Source of the DNA: Castor canadensis
Taxonomy: Eukaryota; Chordata; Mammalia; Rodentia; Castoridae
Reading direction: 5' to 3'
Assembly (NCBI RefSeq): GCF_047511655.1
Contig: NC_133400.1
Location: 5,001-69,000 of the forward strand
DNA: 64,000 nucleotides
The first letter of the stretch is position 1; every line of letters starts with the position of its first letter. The notes under the pieces were generated by a model, which was not told the DNA's origin, ran no database searches, and saw only the letters and a program-made list of their open reading frames with translations. Below, in pieces: positions 33,992 to 64,000 of the stretch. The translations under genes and the position numbers were made by a program.

Positions 33992-34212
33992 GTTTTCCTT
34001 TTTTTTTTTTTGGTGGGACTGGGGTTTGAATTCAGGGCTTCTCACTTGCAAAGCAGGCACTCCTACCGCTTGAGCTACACCTCCAGTCCTTTTTGCTCTG
34101 GTTATTTTAGAGATGGGATCTTGCAAACTATTTGCCCAGGCTGACCTCAAACCTCAATCCTCCCAATCTTAGCCTCCGAAGTAGCTAGGATTATAGCGGT
34201 GAGCCACCAGCA
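33992..34212 (-). mobile_element. Composite SINE, reverse
   Basis: Poly(T), GGGACTGGGGTTTGAATTCA, then the 7SL-like part ending GGTGAGCCACCAGCAG. Confidence 0.9.
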
Positions 34213-34385
34213 GATGACTTCTTAATTCTCCACAAAGCCTTGTATATGTCTGTGGTGGGCCCAGGGTGACTGACTTTAAGAAACAGGGTCCATGGTCTCA
34301 AGATATCCCTCTGACTCCTCAGCCATCTCCCTTCTTTGGGCTCTGAATGCATTATCTAAAATGTCTATTTGCAGTTGTCATCTGT

Positions 34386-34391
34386 TTTAAT
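34386..34391 (-). terminator. Candidate AFG3L1 poly(A) signal ATTAAA
   Basis: The plus strand reads TTTAAT, giving ATTAAA on the gene strand about 100 nt past the AFG3L1 stop codon. This would give a short 3' UTR. A more distal signal cannot be excluded. Confidence 0.45.
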
Positions 34392-34490
34392 TTTTCAAGT
34401 TATTACGTCAGTTGCTTTTGCAAACAATCTGGGTAGCAGCAGTCGCCTGAGTCCCCAGCCAGTGACTGGTGTCAGGTAGCCTCACACAGG

Positions 34491-59852
<25,362 letters not shown>

Positions 59853-59880
59853 CCCCTCACCCCTGACCTCGCGCTGACCG

Positions 59881-59892
59881 CGCGCACGCGCA
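59881..59892. promoter_or_regulatory. NRF1 site upstream of AFG3L1
   Basis: CGCGCACGCGCA matches YGCGCAYGCGCR at every position and lies 28 nt upstream of the AFG3L1 ATG. NRF1 controls many nuclear genes for mitochondrial proteins, so the motif fits; binding is inferred. Confidence 0.65.
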
Positions 59893-60111
59893 GCTGACAG
59901 GTCACAGTGCGCCACACCCCGGCCACAGAAAGGACTCGCGCGTACGCAGCAGAGCCGCGGCGCAGGCTCAAGCCTTCTTTTAGGTGTCCGCTTCATCGCC
60001 TGTTTCAGGTACTGAACAGTAAAGACGTCTTGCGCTACCCAGACAACTGAATGCAGGTATTTCAGCAGCCGACCTGAGCTAGGCGCCAAGGGGATTCCCA
60101 AATCCAATAGA

Positions 60112-60202
60112 TATTTTTTTTCGGTACTGGAGTTTGAACTCAGGGCCTAATGCTTGCCACGCAAGCGCTCTATCACTTGAGCCACGCCTCCAGGCCCTAG
60201 AT
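60112..60202 (-). mobile_element. ID-like SINE, reverse
   Basis: TTTCGGTACTGGAGTTTGAA ... GAGCCACGCCTCCAGGCCC, just upstream of the AFG3L1 island. Confidence 0.85.
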
Positions 60203-60599
60203 TTGCTTTAAAGCAGGCATCTCCTACGACACCTATGGCCAGGGGGCCTCCTTGGGAAGCGACTCTCAAAAGTGAACTCCGGCGCCTACCTCGCCCCGCC
60301 CACGTGTGTCCGCTGTCTGGTGGCGTTTCGTAGTCGGTCTAGACTGTTGTGATATGCCTTGTGAACAAAGGAACTGGTTTGGTATATGTCTTGCCACATT
60401 GTTCCCTTCATGGACTTATGATTGGTTAGTTGGTTCTCTGGAACCACAGAAAACGCCATTTTTGATGCGTCTGCTATGCTGACAAGGAGTTGGGACTATG
60501 CTTAACACCAGAGAGATAGATGAGGCCGGCCTGGGAACAGGGAATGAACCAGTCATTTTGGGCAATAGAGCTGAGCAGGCCCGTGGTGGCCCTTCCACG

Positions 60600-61330
60600 T
60601 CTCCAGGAGTATCCGGCTGCGCTTATTCATAGCCTTGTTTTCTCTTTCTGCAAGGGAACATAGGGTAACCAGTCTTAAAGCATCTGAGGCTGCTGTCCCT
60701 TTGTTACAAAAGGAGGTAGAAATGCCTGGGAAAAGGTCCTTAAATGCGAGTGTCGCCCCTAGTCCTAAAAGAGAACAGCCTTAGGTCTTGCTGTCTCAAA
60801 AGTGGCGACCATCAGAGATTAAAAAAAAAAAATCACGTCAAGTTCACAAATAGCTACTCCTTGATATCCTCACGGATGACTCGCCATCGAAGTGAGGCAG
60901 GCTAGAAGTAGAAAAAATTTGGGGCTTATGTAGGTTGCAGGGGAAGGACCAGACCACCCTCATCTGGCTGGGAGCTGCCCATGCCCCTCTCCACTAGTTC
61001 ATTATTGGATGGGAACCTCCCGGGCCTGCCCTCCTATGGGGTAGTGTATATTTTAAAAGCACCTGAAAAAGAAAAGTGCTCTTTAGCGCGCGCGCTCTCT
61101 CTCCTCTCTCCCCCACACCCTCCTTTCTCTCCCTCTCCCCCTCCCTCTCTACCAGTTGACTCCACCTGCACCTATGGTGCCCTCTTCTTCTTCCCTCTCC
61201 TCACCTGGCAGAACGGGTGACTCCCCTTTTCTCAATAAGCTATCCTACCTCACCCCATCCATGTGCTCTGCTTGGATTTTTCCATTTGGAGCACAAAAAC
61301 CAGGATTTTCTGATTACAGACTGCACCAGT
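60600..61330. other. Unassigned sequence between AFG3L1 promoter and Tigger fossil
   Basis: No exon was recognised. It includes a CT-rich tract (about 61087-61150) that begins with GCGCGCGCGC. The part at 61000-61330 has an LTR-like look (a CTCAATAAGC poly(A)-like element followed by a C/T-rich segment), which is weak evidence. Confidence 0.35.
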
Positions 61331-61974
61331 GCCATTAACAGAAGTGCCATAATGGAGAACGTGGAGCAACTGTTGAGCATGTGGTTCAAAGACCAGAGCC
61401 AGCTAAATGTGCCTCTCAGTGTCAGCATCATTCAGGAGAAGGCTAAGAGTTTGATAACTTACAGCGTCAAGAAAGCGAAAGCTCTCAAGTGGAAAAGTTT
61501 AGTACAAGTAAATGGTGGTTTGTGAGGTTCAAGGAGCACCACTGTTTGCTCCACTTCAAGTGCAGCTCCCAGCAACAAGGACATGTATCCAGAAGTGCTA
61601 AAAAAAAAAAACAGAAAAACAAAAAAACAAAACAAAAAAATAGTATCATCAAAGAAGATAAGTACAACCTCTAGCAAGTTTTTAATGAGACAGGGCTTAT
61701 TGAAAGAGGATGCCTGAAAGAAATTTTATGTCCACAGAAGAGGAAGCTGAACCAGGGTTGAAGTCATCCAAAATTCACTTGATGGAAATGCTGCTGGGAA
61801 TGTTGAAGCCCTTACTGGTGTACCACTCATAAACCCCCAAGGCTCCAAAAAGGTACTCAAAGTCCAATTTACCTGTGACTTGGAGCTTAAACAAGAAACC
61901 TTGGGCCACCAGAGGCATCTTTTATGAACAGTTCACATAGTTTTTTTGCCCTGCCGTTGAAAAATACTGTGCAT

Positions 61975-62178
61975 AAACCAGGTGCTGGTGGTTCATGCCT
62001 GTAAACCTAGCTAGTTAGGAGGCAGAGATGAGGATTGAGATTTGAAGCCATCCCCAGGCAAATAGTTACCAAGACCCTATCTCGAAAAGACTCAAAACAA
62101 AACAGGGCTGGTAGAGTGGCTCAAATGGTAGAGCACTTTCCTAGTGAGTGTGAGGCCTGAATTCAAACCCCAGTACAG
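61975..62178 (+). mobile_element. Composite SINE inside the Tigger fossil
   Basis: CAGGTGCTGGTGGTTCATGC ... AATTCAAACCCCAGTACAG followed by (TA)27. Confidence 0.9.

Positions 62179-62179
<1 letters not shown>

Positions 62180-62234
<55 letters not shown>
62180..62234. repeat. (TA)27 microsatellite at a SINE tail
   Basis: The repeat directly follows the CCCAGTACAG 3' end of the SINE at 61975-62178, in place of the usual A tail. Confidence 0.95.
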
Positions 62235-62530
62235 TGTGCACAGGATAATCTCACCAACAAAGTATTGCTCATCCTAGACAATGAGCCATGCCACCCAGTA
62301 AATATGAGATATCTTTATGATAATGTAAGAGTAGAATATCTTCATTACAGTACATCTGACTCAATCCAAGGCTTTGGGTCAAGGTGTAGCCTCAGTCATT
62401 ACCTGAGAAGGATTTTTGAGCCACATCCTAGAAGCAATAAATGGTAAAGATACTATGGTCAGGAAGTTTTAGAGAAACTATAATATCATGGATGCTTTGA
62501 ACAACATTGCAGTAGCTTGAGAGGAACTCA

Positions 62531-62613
62531 GGTGGAGACTTTCTTTTTCTTTTTTTTTGGTGGTACTGGGGTTTGAACTCAGAGCCTCAGGCTTGCTAGG
62601 CAGGCGCTCTACC
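62531..62613 (-). mobile_element. ID-like SINE with 17-bp target-site duplication
   Basis: AGCTTGAGAGGAACTCA occurs at 62514-62530 and 62614-62630 around a reverse SINE. It split the Tigger fossil after that had died. Confidence 0.8.
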
Positions 62614-63239
62614 AGCTTGAGAGGAACTCAAACCAGAAATAATAAACAGCGTGTGGAAGAATATTTGGCCAGAGTGTGTGTTCATTCCTAGAGTTTTTCC
62701 CAGGCACCATTGCACAACTTCACCAAAACATTGTGACCCTTGCTAAGAATTGGCCTTGGAAGAGTATATTATAAAGGATAATGTGTACCAGTTGCTGTAG
62801 TCCCATGAAGATCTCTCAAAGGAAAAACTGATAGAACAGGCAGTAAGAGATGAGAGTGGAGCTACTCCAACCACCCTTTACCAACTGACCACAGAACTTT
62901 TAGCAGCCATCTCATATTTAGAGGCTGGCTTTAGGATCCTTACCAATAACAACTCTAATGATGAATGAAAACTGAAACTGTCAAGAACAATCAATCAATG
63001 ATGCATTAAACAGCAAGGAATTGTACAATGAGAAGCAGTGCTCAAAGCAACTTGCCTTAGATTGTTTTTCAGCATATAACAAAAAAAGTCATAGTACGAA
63101 GATGACCTCAATAGTTGAAACCCAGCCAAGCCTCCCTGCTTCTAGATGTTTAACATTCCTGGAAATCTGCTATTGTTTCCATTTTGACACATTTTATTAT
63201 TTAAAAATATTTAAATATATGCTTTAAAAACATTGCATG

Positions 63240-63570
63240 TGCCAGGCACCAGTAGCTCACTCCTATAACCCTCTCTACCTGGGAGGCTAAGATTGGGAGA
63301 ATCAAAGTTCAGGGCCAGCCCAGGCAAATAGTTCTTGAGAACCCATCTCCAAATTAACCAGAGCAAAATGGACTGAAGGCATGGCTCAAGGGGTAGAACA
63401 CCTCCTTTGCAAGTACAAAGCCCAAGTTCAAACTCCAGTCCCACCAATAGGAAAAAACAAACAAAAAAAATCACATGTGGGCTTGAGATGTGGCTCAAGT
63501 GGTAGCACCTGCCTAACAAGTGTGAGGCCCTGAGTTCAAACCCCAGTTCCATCCCCCTCACCCAAAAAAT
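63240..63570 (+). mobile_element. Composite SINE followed by ID-like SINE
   Basis: 63240-63462 composite; 63478-63567 ID-like (GAGATGTGGCTCAAGTGGTA). Confidence 0.85.
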
Positions 63571-63604
63571 TCACATGCAAGAATAGCCAGGAAGATATCT
63601 TTTT

Positions 63605-63895
63605 TTAAAAGAAAAATTGTACAAGGGATTAACCTTCCCAGACATTACAGCATACTATGAAGCCTGTTTAATTGAAGCAGTGTGGTAGTCAGACCTGTAG
63701 GGAAAATATGAAGTCCAGACTTAGACACAGATAGACTTTGCAAAAAGATGGTATGGGACAACTGTGTAACTATTTGGAAAAAGATAAAATTAGAATTCAT
63801 ACTTCACATATGAATAAACTCTGGACAGACCAGGGACCTAAACGTAAATGTGAAACCATGTAAGTAATACAAAAACACATAAATAAATCCCCCAT
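63605..63895 (+). mobile_element. Old LINE-1 ORF2 fragment
   Basis: The pattern CTTCCCAGACATTACAGC ... GTTTAATTGAAGCAGTGTGG is the L1 ORF2 region after the reverse transcriptase. It is interrupted by stops. Confidence 0.55.
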
Positions 63896-64000
63896 TTTTC
63901 TCCTTTATAGAGATGAAGTCTAGCTATATTGCCCAGCTATTCCTGAACCTCCAGAATCAAGCAATCTGCCTGCCTCAGTCTCCTAAGTAGCTGGGACAAC
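63893..64000 (-). mobile_element. B1/Alu-like SINE cut by the window end
   Basis: TATATTGCCCAGCTATTCCT ... CAGTCTCCTAAGTAGCTGGG, a 7SL-derived SINE in reverse. Confidence 0.65.

Larger units (their letters stand above)
31720..34380. other. DBNDD1-AFG3L1 convergent intergenic region
   Basis: The stretch lies between the two 3' ends. It contains a second possible DBNDD1 poly(A) signal (31865), SINEs at 33044-33150 and 33992-34212, and otherwise no gene that I recognise. Confidence 0.5.
61330..62960 (+). mobile_element. Decayed Tigger (pogo/Tc1-mariner) DNA transposon, transposase fossil
   Basis: Fragments in three different plus frames match Tigger/TIGD transposases in order. From 61352, [19 protein letters not shown] then [15 protein letters not shown] lies in the CENPB-type DNA-binding part. 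From about 61489, [11 protein letters not shown] follows. From about 62265, LILDNEPCHPVNM matches the (L/I)xDNAPxHP catalytic motif. Frameshifts, stops, an A-rich stretch near 61600-61640, a SINE plus (TA)n at 61975-62234 and a second SINE at 62531-62613 break it. The first helix-turn-helix was not found. It is on the opposite strand to AFG3L1 and about 1.5 kb from it, the place where human has the Tigger-related CENPBD1. Confidence 0.8.

Overview
The window is mammalian nuclear DNA: multi-exon genes with GT-AG introns, CpG-island promoters, SINEs and LINE-1. The SINEs (a 7SL/B1-like part joined to an ID-like tRNA part) and the rodent-type young L1 3' ends point to a non-murid rodent. The repeat style reminds me most of beaver (Castor) or a close castorimorph, but that species call is from memory and only moderately sure. 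No bacterial, plasmid or phage content is present, and I found no undescribed multi-gene system.

Three complete protein-coding genes were rebuilt exon by exon; every splice junction keeps frame. GAS8/DRC4 (minus strand, 11 coding exons, 962-16483) encodes the 478-aa coiled-coil subunit of the nexin-dynein regulatory complex of motile cilia. DBNDD1 (plus strand, 4 coding exons, 21663-30307) encodes a 158-aa dysbindin-domain protein. AFG3L1 (minus strand, 17 coding exons, 34491-59852) encodes a 790-aa mitochondrial m-AAA metalloprotease that looks fully intact here, whereas the human copy (AFG3L1P) is a pseudogene. This is the order of human 16q24.3 (CENPBD1 - AFG3L1P - DBNDD1 - GAS8) read in reverse. 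GAS8 and DBNDD1 diverge from separate CpG islands; DBNDD1 and AFG3L1 converge; right of the AFG3L1 promoter lies a decayed Tigger DNA transposon in the place and orientation where human carries the Tigger-related CENPBD1.

Layout: 1-961 GAS8 3' flank; 962-16483 GAS8; 16484-21200 intergenic with a young L1 3' end at about 17.45-18.12 kb; 21.2-31.7 kb DBNDD1 with a 6.9-kb first intron; 31.7-34.4 kb intergenic; 34.5-59.85 kb AFG3L1, with a young 1.39-kb L1 insertion beside exon 13; 59.85-64 kb promoter island, Tigger fossil and repeats. The genes are neighbours by conserved synteny and are not known to act in one pathway. Their promoters carry motifs that fit their roles: an RFX X-box at the ciliary gene GAS8 and a perfect NRF1 site at the mitochondrial gene AFG3L1.
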